This document shows, one piece after another, positions 1 to 6,412 of a stretch of 7,263 nucleotides of DNA. The notes beneath the pieces are model-generated. The model saw nothing but the letters and a program-made list of their open reading frames with translations. It had not been told where the DNA came from and searched no databases. Each line of letters begins with the position of its first letter. The stretch's first letter is position 1. The stretch is from Thermoplasmata archaeon (GTDB lineage: Archaea > Thermoplasmatota > Thermoplasmata > Thermoplasmatales > Thermoplasmataceae). The position numbers were made by a program, and so were the translations under genes. The DNA lies in NCBI GenBank assembly GCA_021826765.1, contig JAKAYK010000044.1:1-7263 (forward strand). The letters run 5' to 3'.

Positions 1-1212
1 TCTGCAAAAATAGCTGAACTCTCAGGATTTGATGGAATCGAACTTCATGGGGCTCACGGGTATCTCATACATGAATTCCTTTCCCCCGCACTTAATAAGA
101 GAAATGACAGGTGGGGAGGCTCACTGGAAAACATGCTCAGGTTCCCACAGGAGATCATCAAAAGAGTAAGAGAGGAAGTGTCAATACCTGTTGGAATCAG
201 GCTCAGCCTTTATGAGGATGACCAGGACGGCTATGCGCCTGAACATGGACTTAAGATTGCAGAATCTTTGAAAAACATTGATTATATCCATTTCTCTGCT
301 GGAAGGAATGCTCCTCCGGGTTCGTCAGCGCCATTCTATTACCCTAATGCACATATATTCAAAAGGCTGACCGGGAAGCCTTCAGTCAAAACCATGATTG
401 TGGGTTCCATAACGGACAAGGAAACGGTTGAAAATGTTCTGGAAACTGTTGATATGATATCCATAGGAAGAGAATCTCTTGCAGATTCTTTCTTTCCTGA
501 GAAGATACGAAAAGGGATTATGCCAAGGCCCTGTATCAGGTGCAACCAGGCATGCAGGAATTTTGCACACGGACAGGTGAGATGCACGATAAATTACGAG
601 ACAGGAAGAGAGACTGTTTTCCAGATTCAGGAACTTCATGGAGATGTGAAGATTGCAGGTGCAGGTGTTGCAGGCATGGAGGCTGCCATATATCTCGCAA
701 GATGTGGAATGCATGTGACTGTTTTTGAGAAATCGGGAAATATTGGAGGACAGATCAATGAGATATACGAAACAAGCCAGAAGAATGAATTTTCGAAACT
801 GGTATCCTTCTACAGGGCTGAGGCAGCCAGACTGGGCATAGAACTGAAGTTAAACCATGAGGTGTCAGAGAAAGATGTGGATATCTGGCTTGCAGAAGGG
901 CACAGGTATCCCGAAATCATAGAGAAGGATGAAATGTGCGTGGATTCAAACATTTATGCGCATCTGGATGAATGCCTCAGGCTTGCAGGGAGCAGGAAAA
1001 TTGTCATGACCGAGAGATCCCTCAGCTCCCTTGACAGAAGCAGGCAGAATGTGTTCAGGAAGATTGCACAGGACAGTGGGATAACCTTTGTGAAGGAACC
1101 AGATGACAGGTTCTCAGTGAGTATCATTGAAAAAAAGCAGAATGATCTCGGGACTGCAGTCAGAAAAGGTGTTAGCGAAGCAATGAGGTTTGCGTCTGAA
1201 CTCAGATGGTGA
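1..1212 (+). CDS. OYE-family NADH:flavin oxidoreductase / 2,4-dienoyl-CoA reductase-like protein, 5' partial
   Basis: The reading frame is open from base 1, so the start and roughly 150 N-terminal residues are missing; 403 residues remain. The fragment opens in an FMN-binding TIM barrel of the Old Yellow Enzyme family: the HGAHGYLIHEFLSP motif (residues 20-33) and RWGGSLENMLRF are near-diagnostic of the dienoyl-CoA-reductase/trimethylamine-dehydrogenase branch. IGRESLADSFFPEKI ends the barrel. A 4Fe-4S motif CIRCNQAC...C follows (Cys178, 181, 185, 195). Then comes an FAD Rossmann motif GAGVAG (about 220-225), an acidic residue ending beta-2 (FEK) and GGQ. By family knowledge such enzymes pass electrons from NAD(P)H through FAD and the Fe-S cluster to FMN to reduce enoyl substrates. 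The C-terminal part is short: about 208 residues follow the last cluster cysteine, against about 320 in E. coli FadH. No second GxGxxG is visible and the usual ATG motif is degraded. Substrate unknown; family certain, exact activity not. Confidence 0.9.
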   Translation, partial: SAKIAELSGFDGIELHGAHGYLIHEFLSPALNKRNDRWGGSLENMLRFPQEIIKRVREEVSIPVGIRLSLYEDDQDGYAPEHGLKIAESLKNIDYIHFSAGRNAPPGSSAPFYYPNAHIFKRLTGKPSVKTMIVGSITDKETVENVLETVDMISIGRESLADSFFPEKIRKGIMPRPCIRCNQACRNFAHGQVRCTINYETGRETVFQIQELHGDVKIAGAGVAGMEAAIYLARCGMHVTVFEKSGNIGGQINEIYETSQKNEFSKLVSFYRAEAARLGIELKLNHEVSEKDVDIWLAEGHRYPEIIEKDEMCVDSNIYAHLDECLRLAGSRKIVMTERSLSSLDRSRQNVFRKIAQDSGITFVKEPDDRFSVSIIEKKQNDLGTAVRKGVSEAMRFASELRW

Positions 1213-1243
1213 ACCTTCCATCATCCTTTTCATGAAAATACAA

Positions 1244-1263
1244 ATATTAAAAAAATTATTTAA
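1244..1263 (+). promoter_or_regulatory. Probable archaeal promoter (TATA region) for the methylthiotransferase gene
   Basis: An A/T-only stretch (ATATTAAAAAAATTATTTAA) lies in the 62-base gap before the radical-SAM gene. ATATTAAA (1244-1251) lies 24-31 bases before the ATG at 1275. TTATTTAA (1256-1263) lies 24-31 bases before the in-frame ATG at 1287. Both fit a leaderless archaeal transcript, so the box does not settle which ATG is used. No Shine-Dalgarno sequence precedes either ATG, which agrees with leaderless initiation. Confidence 0.45.
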
Positions 1264-1274
1264 CGCAAGCATGC

Positions 1275-2510
1275 ATGACACTGCAAATGGGAAGAAAGAT
1301 CTACGTGGAGTCCTATGGATGCAGCCTTCAGAAAGGAGAGACAGGACTCTATGTAAACGGCATGATGGAAAAGGACGATATCATAGTCCACAGTCCTGAG
1401 GAAGCTGATGTCAGGGTCATCGGTACATGTGCAGTAATCAGGAAAACAGAAAACCACATGCTGGAGAGAATTGGTGCGCTTTCAGATTCTGGGGCCACCA
1501 GGGTCATAGGATGTCTTCCTCCGGTCTCCATGAATTCCATATCCATGAAGAATATTGAGATGATGTCTCCCCTTGAATTCAGGGGGCTCTACAATGGCAC
1601 ACTGGATGATGTTGAAATTAGAGAAACATCCATTCTTGATGGCATACCCATAAACCAGGGATGCACTGGTTCTTGCAACTACTGCATCTCAAGGGTTGCA
1701 AGGGGAAAGCTTCTCTCCAGGAATGCAGACAAGATCTGCGGGCAGGTCAGGATGCAGATTGAGAGGGGTGTGAGGGAAGTCAGGATCAGTTCTCTGGATA
1801 CTGCAGCTTACGGCAAGGATACAGGAGTCCGGCTTCCTGAACTAATTGACAGGATCTGCAGCATCCCTTATGATTTCAGGCTCAGAGTCGGGATGATGGA
1901 ACCCCGGAACACTGCAGAAATTCTGGAAAAATTGATGGAATCCTATGGAAACAAAAAGGTGTACAGATTCCTTCACATACCTGTGCAGAGTGGCGATGAC
2001 AGGATTCTGGAATCCATGAACAGGGAATATAATGCTGAAGTTTATTATTCAATTGTGAGGAGATTCCGGGAAACATTTCCAGATTCTGTCCTTTCAACAG
2101 ATATAATATCGGGGTACCCGGATGATGATGAGGAATCCTTCCAGAATACCATGAAACTGCTTGAAACCTCAGAACCGGACATAGTGAATATAACCAAATT
2201 TTCCCCAAGGCAGTACACAAAGGATTTTTCAAGGGTCCCACCACCTTCAAACTTTGTCAAGAGATGGTCGCAGGAATATACAAGAATACACCATGAGATA
2301 CTTGAGAAGAAGCTCAATGAACAGATCGGGAAGAGAAGGAATGTCATGGTCACCGAGATGGGAAGGAACGATACATCAGTATGCAGGGATGACTCCTACA
2401 GGCCCATAGTCGTCAAAGATAAACTGGATCTTTACAGCAGGCATGATGTGGAAATCGTTGAAGCGTCAGGAACCTATCTTATAGGGAAACTTGACAGTTC
2501 CCATCTTTAG
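1275..2510 (+). CDS. tRNA (N6-threonylcarbamoyladenosine37-C2)-methylthiotransferase, e-MtaB/CDKAL1-type radical SAM enzyme
   Basis: This 411-residue protein should convert t6A37 to ms2t6A37 in ANN-decoding tRNAs using SAM and two 4Fe-4S clusters. Three parts are visible. The N-terminal UPF0004 domain has cluster cysteines in YGC (C16), GTC (C52) and GCLP (C80). The radical-SAM domain carries CTGSCNYC (C130, C134, C137), then SSLDTAAYGKD and FLHIPVQSGDDRIL, all typical of the methylthiotransferase family. A C-terminal TRAM-like RNA-binding segment covers about 348-407. The length and the pairing of YGCSLQKGET with CAVIRKTE point to the archaeal/eukaryotic e-MtaB branch rather than bacterial MiaB or RimO. 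The usual NTC around the second cysteine reads GTC, a small deviation. The start at 1275 is the longest; ATG 1287 (MGRKIYVESYGC) is an equally good leaderless start. It faces the peroxiredoxin gene tail-to-tail and is probably monocistronic. Confidence 0.93.
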   Translation: MTLQMGRKIYVESYGCSLQKGETGLYVNGMMEKDDIIVHSPEEADVRVIGTCAVIRKTENHMLERIGALSDSGATRVIGCLPPVSMNSISMKNIEMMSPLEFRGLYNGTLDDVEIRETSILDGIPINQGCTGSCNYCISRVARGKLLSRNADKICGQVRMQIERGVREVRISSLDTAAYGKDTGVRLPELIDRICSIPYDFRLRVGMMEPRNTAEILEKLMESYGNKKVYRFLHIPVQSGDDRILESMNREYNAEVYYSIVRRFRETFPDSVLSTDIISGYPDDDEESFQNTMKLLETSEPDIVNITKFSPRQYTKDFSRVPPPSNFVKRWSQEYTRIHHEILEKKLNEQIGKRRNVMVTEMGRNDTSVCRDDSYRPIVVKDKLDLYSRHDVEIVEASGTYLIGKLDSSHL

Positions 2511-2523
2511 TTGTTTCCAACTA
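2508..2523 (+). terminator. Small perfect hairpin at the methylthiotransferase stop codon
   Basis: TAGTTG-TTTC-CAACTA forms a perfect 6-bp stem with a 4-base loop, beginning with the TAG stop codon. No U-run follows directly, but CTTTTTG occurs at 2610-2616 downstream. It could mark a 3' end; archaeal termination depends more on T-tracts than on hairpins, so the role is uncertain. Confidence 0.25.
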
Positions 2524-2604
2524 CAGCAGCCTGAATTGCCCAGTCTTGCCGGGTATCTCAATGTTTCCTGGCACATCAAGTTTGCAATTAAGGCGACGAA
2601 AGAT

Positions 2605-2622
2605 TGATCCTTTTTGAGATCA
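2605..2622. terminator. Inverted repeat with T/A-rich loop in the convergent spacer
   Basis: TGATC (2605-2609) and GATCA (2618-2622) are perfect complements around an 8-base loop, CTTTTTGA. On the minus strand the stem starts in the TGA stop of the peroxiredoxin gene. On the plus strand the loop gives five consecutive T residues, a plausible archaeal termination signal for the methylthiotransferase gene. The stem is only 5 bp, so this is tentative. Confidence 0.25.
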
Positions 2623-3078
2623 CTTTATGAGCTTGAGTTCCTTCAATTTTGCATGCACCTCTGAGGAGTGGCCCTTCGGGGAAACCTTCTCGAACACATG
2701 AACAATGTTTCCATCCGGATCTGCAATGAATGTTGTTCTCTTTGCACTGTTACCGTTCAGGACGCCGAAGGATTCGCTTATCTTTTTTTCATGATCAACA
2801 ATCAGGGGAAAATTCAGTCCAAATTTCTGATGGAATTTTTTGTGGGAAGCTTCCGAGTCAACGCTCACTCCATAAACCCCAACTCCGAGCCCTGAAAAAT
2901 CTCCCATTGAATCCCTGAACTCACAGGCTTCCACTGTGCAACCAGGCGTATCATCCCTTGGATAGAAATATATCACAGAGGGCTTTCCCCTGATACTTGA
3001 GCTTGATACTGCCTTTCCCTCCTGATCTACTGAATTGAACTCTGGAATTTTCTGACCTGCTTTAAGTATTTCTGTCAT
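2620..3078 (-). CDS. bcp: Thiol peroxidase, PrxQ/BCP-type peroxiredoxin
   Basis: This 152-residue cytosolic peroxiredoxin reduces hydrogen peroxide and organic hydroperoxides with thiol electrons. The active-site block PRDDTPGCTVEAC has the PxxxTxxC signature (Pro40, Thr44, peroxidatic Cys47). A resolving cysteine lies five residues on (Cys52), the spacing typical of the atypical 2-Cys PrxQ/BCP class. The conserved arginine is in AKRTTFI (Arg114), and GVYGVSVDS and FPLIVDHEKKI are family-typical. Length matches the family (about 150-157) and the protein looks intact. The ATG at 3076-3078 has no Shine-Dalgarno but sits 24-31 bases after a TATA-like box, suggesting a leaderless transcript. A 70-base gap separates it from the PUA gene upstream, so it is probably transcribed on its own, although readthrough from the operon is possible. 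It would be useful against oxidative stress in an acidic, metal-rich habitat (inference). Confidence 0.95.
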   Translation of the reverse strand: MTEILKAGQKIPEFNSVDQEGKAVSSSSIRGKPSVIYFYPRDDTPGCTVEACEFRDSMGDFSGLGVGVYGVSVDSEASHKKFHQKFGLNFPLIVDHEKKISESFGVLNGNSAKRTTFIADPDGNIVHVFEKVSPKGHSSEVHAKLKELKLIK

Positions 3079-3100
3079 GAGAGTATATAGCTTAATCTTG

Positions 3101-3110
3101 ATTTAATATT
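3101..3110 (-). promoter_or_regulatory. TATA-like box of the peroxiredoxin gene
   Basis: Read on the minus strand, AATATTAAAT lies about 24-32 bases upstream of the peroxiredoxin ATG. This is the spacing expected if transcription starts at or next to the A of the start codon (leaderless mRNA). No ribosome-binding sequence is present between it and the ATG. Confidence 0.45.
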
Positions 3111-3148
3111 TTCTAATAAAAACTCTGACAGGTAATCTTTCACTGAAA

Positions 3149-3610
3149 TCAAGCATCGCATGGATTTATTCCGTAAGTGAGAACCATTATGGCTGCAACA
3201 CCATTTTCCATCTTGTCCAGAACCTCCTTTGATTCTGATGCCTTGCCTACCGCTATGTATTTTCCCGTTCTGTCCTTTATGTAAACAAGCTGCCCTGAAA
3301 CCACGTCTTCAGAAATAGATAATACCCCTTTGATGAAGAGTTTTGCTCCCTTGAGAACGTGAATTGCTGCACCATCATCCACCTCCATTGTTCTTGTTTT
3401 TGGCTTGACTGCGTTGAGCAGCTCAATAGAAGGTATTAGTTCTTCCTTCTCCACGCTTATAATCACGCTCCCGATAAAGAAGCACCTCCTGTCCTTCTTC
3501 TCGTCCACCTCTATCTTAGATGTGCCCATGAAATCTGCCCACAGACCATAATCTCTCATTCTTCCCTCAAAGAATTTCATATCCCTTTTTGATAAAACAT
3601 GCCTTGCCAT
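3149..3610 (-). CDS. PUA-domain RNA-binding protein (archaeal pre-PUA/MCT-1-like)
   Basis: This 153-residue protein has an N-terminal alpha/beta 'pre-PUA' part (about 1-70, starting MARHVLSKRDMKFF) and a C-terminal PUA domain (about 73-148). The PUA signature is EVDDGAAIHVLKGAKLFIKGV, followed by SGQLVYIKDRTGKYIAVGKA and a closing GVAAIMVLTYG. PUA domains bind structured RNA. Stand-alone proteins with this layout resemble eukaryotic MCT-1/Tma20, which act on the ribosome in initiation or recycling, but no catalytic domain (pseudouridine synthase, archaeosine transglycosylase) is attached, so the role here is inferred only. From memory, a Thermoplasma PUA protein of this type has been solved structurally; I cannot confirm the match. 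The gene starts 3 bases after the upstream gene's stop, with AAGGTG four bases before the ATG overlapping that TGA, so the two are translationally linked. The single Cys151 near the C-terminus is not part of an obvious motif. Confidence 0.85.
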   Translation of the reverse strand: MARHVLSKRDMKFFEGRMRDYGLWADFMGTSKIEVDEKKDRRCFFIGSVIISVEKEELIPSIELLNAVKPKTRTMEVDDGAAIHVLKGAKLFIKGVLSISEDVVSGQLVYIKDRTGKYIAVGKASESKEVLDKMENGVAAIMVLTYGINPCDA

Positions 3611-3613
3611 ATT

Positions 3614-3620
3614 TCACCTT
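3614..3620 (-). promoter_or_regulatory. Shine-Dalgarno site of the PUA gene, overlapping the upstream stop codon
   Basis: On the minus strand AAGGTGA contains the TGA stop of the 463-residue gene and pairs with the 16S 3' end (CACCTCCT, visible in this window). AAGGTG is followed by four bases and then ATG. The same AAGGTG-N4-start layout occurs before the membrane-protein gene at 6413-6425. Confidence 0.65.
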
Positions 3621-5005
3621 ATGAATTTTTTAAGCTCGTTGAATGCTTCCCTTGCCTCATCCCTGTCCGCCTTTACCATTTTCTCGATGTAGGGGAGAAT
3701 CTTTGAGCCTTTCACCTTTGCATCGTCAGGTATTTTCCATGCCTTGTTTGCATGATTTCCCGACAGGAGATCAAATGCATATTCCACTGATAATGTATCA
3801 TTGTCCCTTGTGCTGATGTCTGTTATGACTTCCTTTCCCATTCTCATGTTGACGGCTGATTTTGCAGCAAAGGAGGATGCCTCAGACCATGGAACAAAAC
3901 CAAAGGATTTTTCAATTCCAGATATTTCTCTGGTTTCCCTGATCCTGTCTATGATTTCCACAGGATTGCCTTTCAGGGATGGTGTTTCTGCATCTTCCAT
4001 ATCAGGAAAGAGTGCATGGAGAAAATTCCTGCCCCTGTCGTGCCATATGGCTTCCAGAAGTTTTCTTCTGCTTCCGTCCTGGAGGTATAGGCCCTTTCGA
4101 TCATTCATGACCTGGAGAAGTGCCACTCTCTCTTCCTGTGGCATGTCTATTTCCCCTGCGAACTGCTCCAGGCTCTGGAACTGCTTGCTGCCAATGATGA
4201 AACTCCCTGCATCAATAGCAGAGGAAAGACGCTTCCTGTAGATGGTATCTATGAACTGGGAATCTGTGAGTCCCCCGGACAGATATGAGGAGAATATTTC
4301 CCTCTCCTGCCGTGTGGCAGAATTTTCCAGGGATTCGCATCTGAAAGTGAATATGTTCTCATGGGACTGGAAAAGCATGTGCTTCATGATCCTGGATGGT
4401 GTGTTGAAATGCGAAGAACTCCCAATTCGAACAGCTTCCATTCCGAGCAGGAAAAGAGATGTTTCAATCTCTCCACTTCCGGTTCTGTGAACCCCGTCTT
4501 CATCTAAAGTGAATTCTGTATGTTCTCTCCTGAGAGCCTCACCAATGAATTCCTTTCCCGGAGGGGTGTTCCTGCAAGTTCCCATGTAGTACTGCCCTGC
4601 GGAATAAAGCACAAGTTTTCCTGTGAGAACGTCCTTGGAGAATGCGAGCATCCTGAATACATCGTTGCTGCTGTTCTGTATTCCTGCGAGCACATACTGA
4701 TCCGTATCGCCTTTCTTGAAAAATGTTGCGGTTCCATGTGGCGTTTTTATTATTGCAGAAAAACTCAGTTCTGAATCGCTTATAGCTTTCCTGGTTTCTG
4801 CCAAACCCCTGAGGAATTCATCCTTTGATTTTGAAAATTTTTCAATGTCCTTTCCGCCTGAAAGTTTTTTCCTGTAGCCATCAAGAGGGCAGAACATGGA
4901 TTTATCAAGGCAATCTGGAACAAGGGAAACTGGATTTTCCAGGATTTTTTCTATTTCCAGTATTCTTGTTCTGTTGCTCTCCTTTGATTCTCTCTTTGCT
5001 TTCAT
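3614..5005 (-). CDS. Conserved-looking protein of unknown function (463 aa) in the secE-spt5 operon
   Basis: I do not recognise this protein. It has 463 residues, is soluble (no signal peptide or membrane helix) and is rich in charged residues. The N-terminus (1-80) is basic and helical, with two cysteines in PDCLDKSMFC (32, 39). Residues about 80-175 look beta-rich (SFSAIIKTPHGTATFFKKG, YVLAGIQ, GKLVLYSAGQYYMGTC). Residues about 180-360 look mostly helical, with ATRQEREIFSSYLSGGLTD and MPQEERVALLQVMNDRKG. The C-terminal 100 residues are helical and end in a charged helix (KADRDEAREAFNELKKFIR). Four cysteines (32, 39, 144, 223) do not form a clear metal site, and no nucleotide-binding motif is visible. 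The ATG overlaps the Spt5 stop (TGATG), with no Shine-Dalgarno, which implies translation by reinitiation and a product made together with Spt5. Codon use matches the neighbours and coding is uninterrupted over 1.39 kb, so it is a real gene. Position suggests a link to transcription elongation or ribosomes (inference only). Confidence 0.85.
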   Translation of the reverse strand: MKAKRESKESNRTRILEIEKILENPVSLVPDCLDKSMFCPLDGYRKKLSGGKDIEKFSKSKDEFLRGLAETRKAISDSELSFSAIIKTPHGTATFFKKGDTDQYVLAGIQNSSNDVFRMLAFSKDVLTGKLVLYSAGQYYMGTCRNTPPGKEFIGEALRREHTEFTLDEDGVHRTGSGEIETSLFLLGMEAVRIGSSSHFNTPSRIMKHMLFQSHENIFTFRCESLENSATRQEREIFSSYLSGGLTDSQFIDTIYRKRLSSAIDAGSFIIGSKQFQSLEQFAGEIDMPQEERVALLQVMNDRKGLYLQDGSRRKLLEAIWHDRGRNFLHALFPDMEDAETPSLKGNPVEIIDRIRETREISGIEKSFGFVPWSEASSFAAKSAVNMRMGKEVITDISTRDNDTLSVEYAFDLLSGNHANKAWKIPDDAKVKGSKILPYIEKMVKADRDEAREAFNELKKFIR

Positions 5006-5919
5006 CAGGGTTTCCCAGAGTCAAGTATCCTTATATCCTCCGCATTGACCTTGACGGGTATAAGCATAGCAGACTCTACAAACTGCACTGTGACTTCTTC
5101 CCTTTCCTGGTCTATGGCCATAACCCTGGCCTTTTCGCCTCTGAAGGGGCCCTTTATCAATTCAACAAATGCCCCTATGTTTATTCCCGTGACTGAGGGT
5201 TTCTGTTCGAAGTATTTTGCAAGTTCCTGTGGGTTCACAAATCCTTTTTCAGGATCGATGATTCCCTTGAAATCCCTCATTTTCTTTGCGATGAGAGGTA
5301 TCCTGTCCGGATGGATAACCTCCAGGTAAAAGTATCCCTTAAGTTCGTATGGTGACAGAACGGAAATGATCTCCTTCTGTGCCTTCGGGTTAGTCTCCAT
5401 CCTCTCCTCGTAATCTCTCCTGTCAGCGTTTATGAGATTCTGTGCAACCTCAAATTCCTTTCCCACGTTTGCCCTTGCAACCACGATAACTGTGGTGATC
5501 TCCACATCTGTCCTGAATTCCTTTTTTTCAATGCCATCATCAGAGGATACAGTAATGAGAAGGCTGATCCTGTCCCCTGAATATGCACCCCTGGGGGCCT
5601 CGAGAATAATCTGGAATTCCCTGTTGAGATTTCCTTCTATTTCAAGTTTTTTCTCAGCACTGTTCTCGCTTGAAGGACTGAGAAGGATGGGTTGTGACTC
5701 ACTTGCAACATTCTTCCTGTTCACTGATCCAAAGTGCATGAATTCCCATGAAAGATCTGGATCCTGCTGCCTGAATTCTGCCTTCATTCTCACATGAAAG
5801 GATCTCTTCTCACTGCTCTTGTTTGCTATAATGATGTCATACTGCATCCTCTGTCCACAATATGCCTTTTCTCCACTGGATGAAAACTGCACCCACTCAA
5901 AATCCTGTTGAGCTGCCAT
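5005..5919 (-). CDS. spt5: Transcription elongation factor Spt5/NusG with an extra N-terminal beta-rich domain
   Basis: Archaeal Spt5 binds the RNA polymerase clamp with Spt4, raises processivity and contacts the ribosome through its KOW domain. From the ATG at 5917-5919 the protein has 304 residues, about twice the usual archaeal length of roughly 150. The C-terminal half is standard. The NGN domain (about 143-240) starts TTVIVVARANVGKEFEVAQNL and includes VLSPYELKGYFYLEV. The KOW domain (about 246-304) has GAFVELIKGPFRGEKARV and EEVTVQFVESAMLIPVKV. The N-terminal 140 residues are additional: alternating beta-like segments (QYDIIIANKSSEKRSFHVRM, KKLEIEGNLNREFQIILEAP, DRISLLITVSSD) resemble an Ig-like/NEW3-type beta sandwich (inference). 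A GTG at 5926-5928, directly after the SecE stop, also opens the frame. I chose the ATG because the GTG lies in a Shine-Dalgarno-like AGTGAT. SecE lies just upstream; the 463-residue gene overlaps the stop by one base. Confidence 0.93.
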   Translation of the reverse strand: MAAQQDFEWVQFSSSGEKAYCGQRMQYDIIIANKSSEKRSFHVRMKAEFRQQDPDLSWEFMHFGSVNRKNVASESQPILLSPSSENSAEKKLEIEGNLNREFQIILEAPRGAYSGDRISLLITVSSDDGIEKKEFRTDVEITTVIVVARANVGKEFEVAQNLINADRRDYEERMETNPKAQKEIISVLSPYELKGYFYLEVIHPDRIPLIAKKMRDFKGIIDPEKGFVNPQELAKYFEQKPSVTGINIGAFVELIKGPFRGEKARVMAIDQEREEVTVQFVESAMLIPVKVNAEDIRILDSGKP

Positions 5920-5923
5920 AAAA

Positions 5924-5929
5924 ATCACT
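5924..5929 (-). promoter_or_regulatory. Shine-Dalgarno site deciding the Spt5 start
   Basis: On the minus strand AGTGAT is followed by TTTT and ATG. GTGAT pairs with ATCAC in the 16S 3' end (GGATCACCTCC) seen in this window. This favours ATG at 5919 over the in-frame GTG at 5928, which forms part of the site. Confidence 0.5.
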
Positions 5930-6141
5930 TAAAGATATCCACTCATTATGTAGTATATTGCGAATCCAAGAGCGCCCAGAAGTATTATGCCCACTCCCGT
6001 TATGGCAAGCACTTTGATGTATTCCTCCTGGTTTGGTCTCTTTGCCATCTTGATTATTCTGGAATATTTTCCCTTTCCTATGTTTGAAAACCTTTTTTCC
6101 ACCTTTTTCTGGATTTCAACCATATCTTCTTCTAATGCCAT
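5929..6141 (-). CDS. secE: Preprotein translocase subunit SecE (Sec61-gamma)
   Basis: This 70-residue protein is the small clamp subunit of the SecYEG/Sec61 protein-conducting channel. It has a basic amphipathic N-terminal helix (about 5-35), then the family hallmark KRPNQEEYIKV (about 34-44), then one transmembrane helix (about 45-66, ITGVGIILLGALGFAIYYIM) and a very short tail. Length and layout match archaeal SecE (about 55-75 residues). It is the first gene of the block and sits directly upstream of spt5, the standard secE-nusG/spt5 arrangement. Start ATG at 6139-6141; an internal ATG (Met7) could also be used but would trim the amphipathic helix. No strong Shine-Dalgarno is visible before it. 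Confidence 0.93.
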   Translation of the reverse strand: MALEEDMVEIQKKVEKRFSNIGKGKYSRIIKMAKRPNQEEYIKVLAITGVGIILLGALGFAIYYIMSGYL

Positions 6142-6340
6142 GCTTACACTACGCTTACTTAAATGTAACTTTCCTAAAAAAGTTTATGAAATAAGTTTTT
6201 GTTTCACTGTTCAGAATAATCATCTCAAAACTCTTATTCCTTTTCCGGAACATGCTTCAATAGGTCTTTTTGCTGAAAACTGCGCGGCTGCCCTGCAACC
6301 CATAGAATTAGCAAAATACCGTGGTTTCTTGAAGAAAAAA

Positions 6341-6349
6341 CATATATAA
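6341..6349 (+). promoter_or_regulatory. TATA box for the DUF998-like membrane-protein gene
   Basis: CATATATAA preceded by the purine-rich GAAGAAAAAA (a BRE-like context) is the clearest TATA box in the window. Transcription would start near 6370-6374, giving a leader of about 50 bases before the TTG at 6423. That fits the presence of a Shine-Dalgarno on this gene, unlike the likely leaderless genes. Confidence 0.5.
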
Positions 6350-6412
6350 CCCGTACTCTTCTTAAAAATGGTGCTTTTATGAAATTGAAGAATTCTCACT
6401 CCACAGGAATTG

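Noticed and set aside
382..728. Open frames in other frames over the oxidoreductase (minus 339-714, plus 540-728)
   Set aside because: Shadows of a reading frame with several unmistakable OYE and Fe-S motifs.
1882..2353. Minus-strand frames opposite the radical-SAM/TRAM part of the methylthiotransferase
   Set aside because: The plus-strand frame carries continuous family motifs through this span; the antisense frames have none.
3084..3091. CTATATAC (minus strand) close to the peroxiredoxin start as a TATA box
   Set aside because: At about 6-13 bases from the ATG it would place transcription start inside the gene; the AATATTAAAT box has the right spacing.
3801..5196. Plus-strand open frames (3801-4241, 4242-4490, 4520-4774, 4825-5196) opposite the 463-residue and Spt5 genes
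   Set aside because: They lie entirely antisense to well-supported coding, have no promoter or ribosome-binding site, and their translations are low-complexity or Ser/Phe/Leu-rich as expected for antisense shadows.
5926..5928. GTG immediately after the SecE stop as the Spt5 start
   Set aside because: It lies within AGTGAT, a likely Shine-Dalgarno for the ATG nine bases downstream; it cannot be fully excluded but is less likely.
6200..6330. Possible C/D-box small RNA in the secE-DUF998 spacer (minus strand GAGATGATT near a CTGA)
   Set aside because: The C-like box deviates from RUGAUGA and the CTGA lies only a few bases away, leaving no guide segment.
5987..6349. Plus-strand open frame running from opposite secE into the intergenic region
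   Set aside because: Half of it is antisense to secE, and the rest shows no family motif, start signal or distinct codon pattern.
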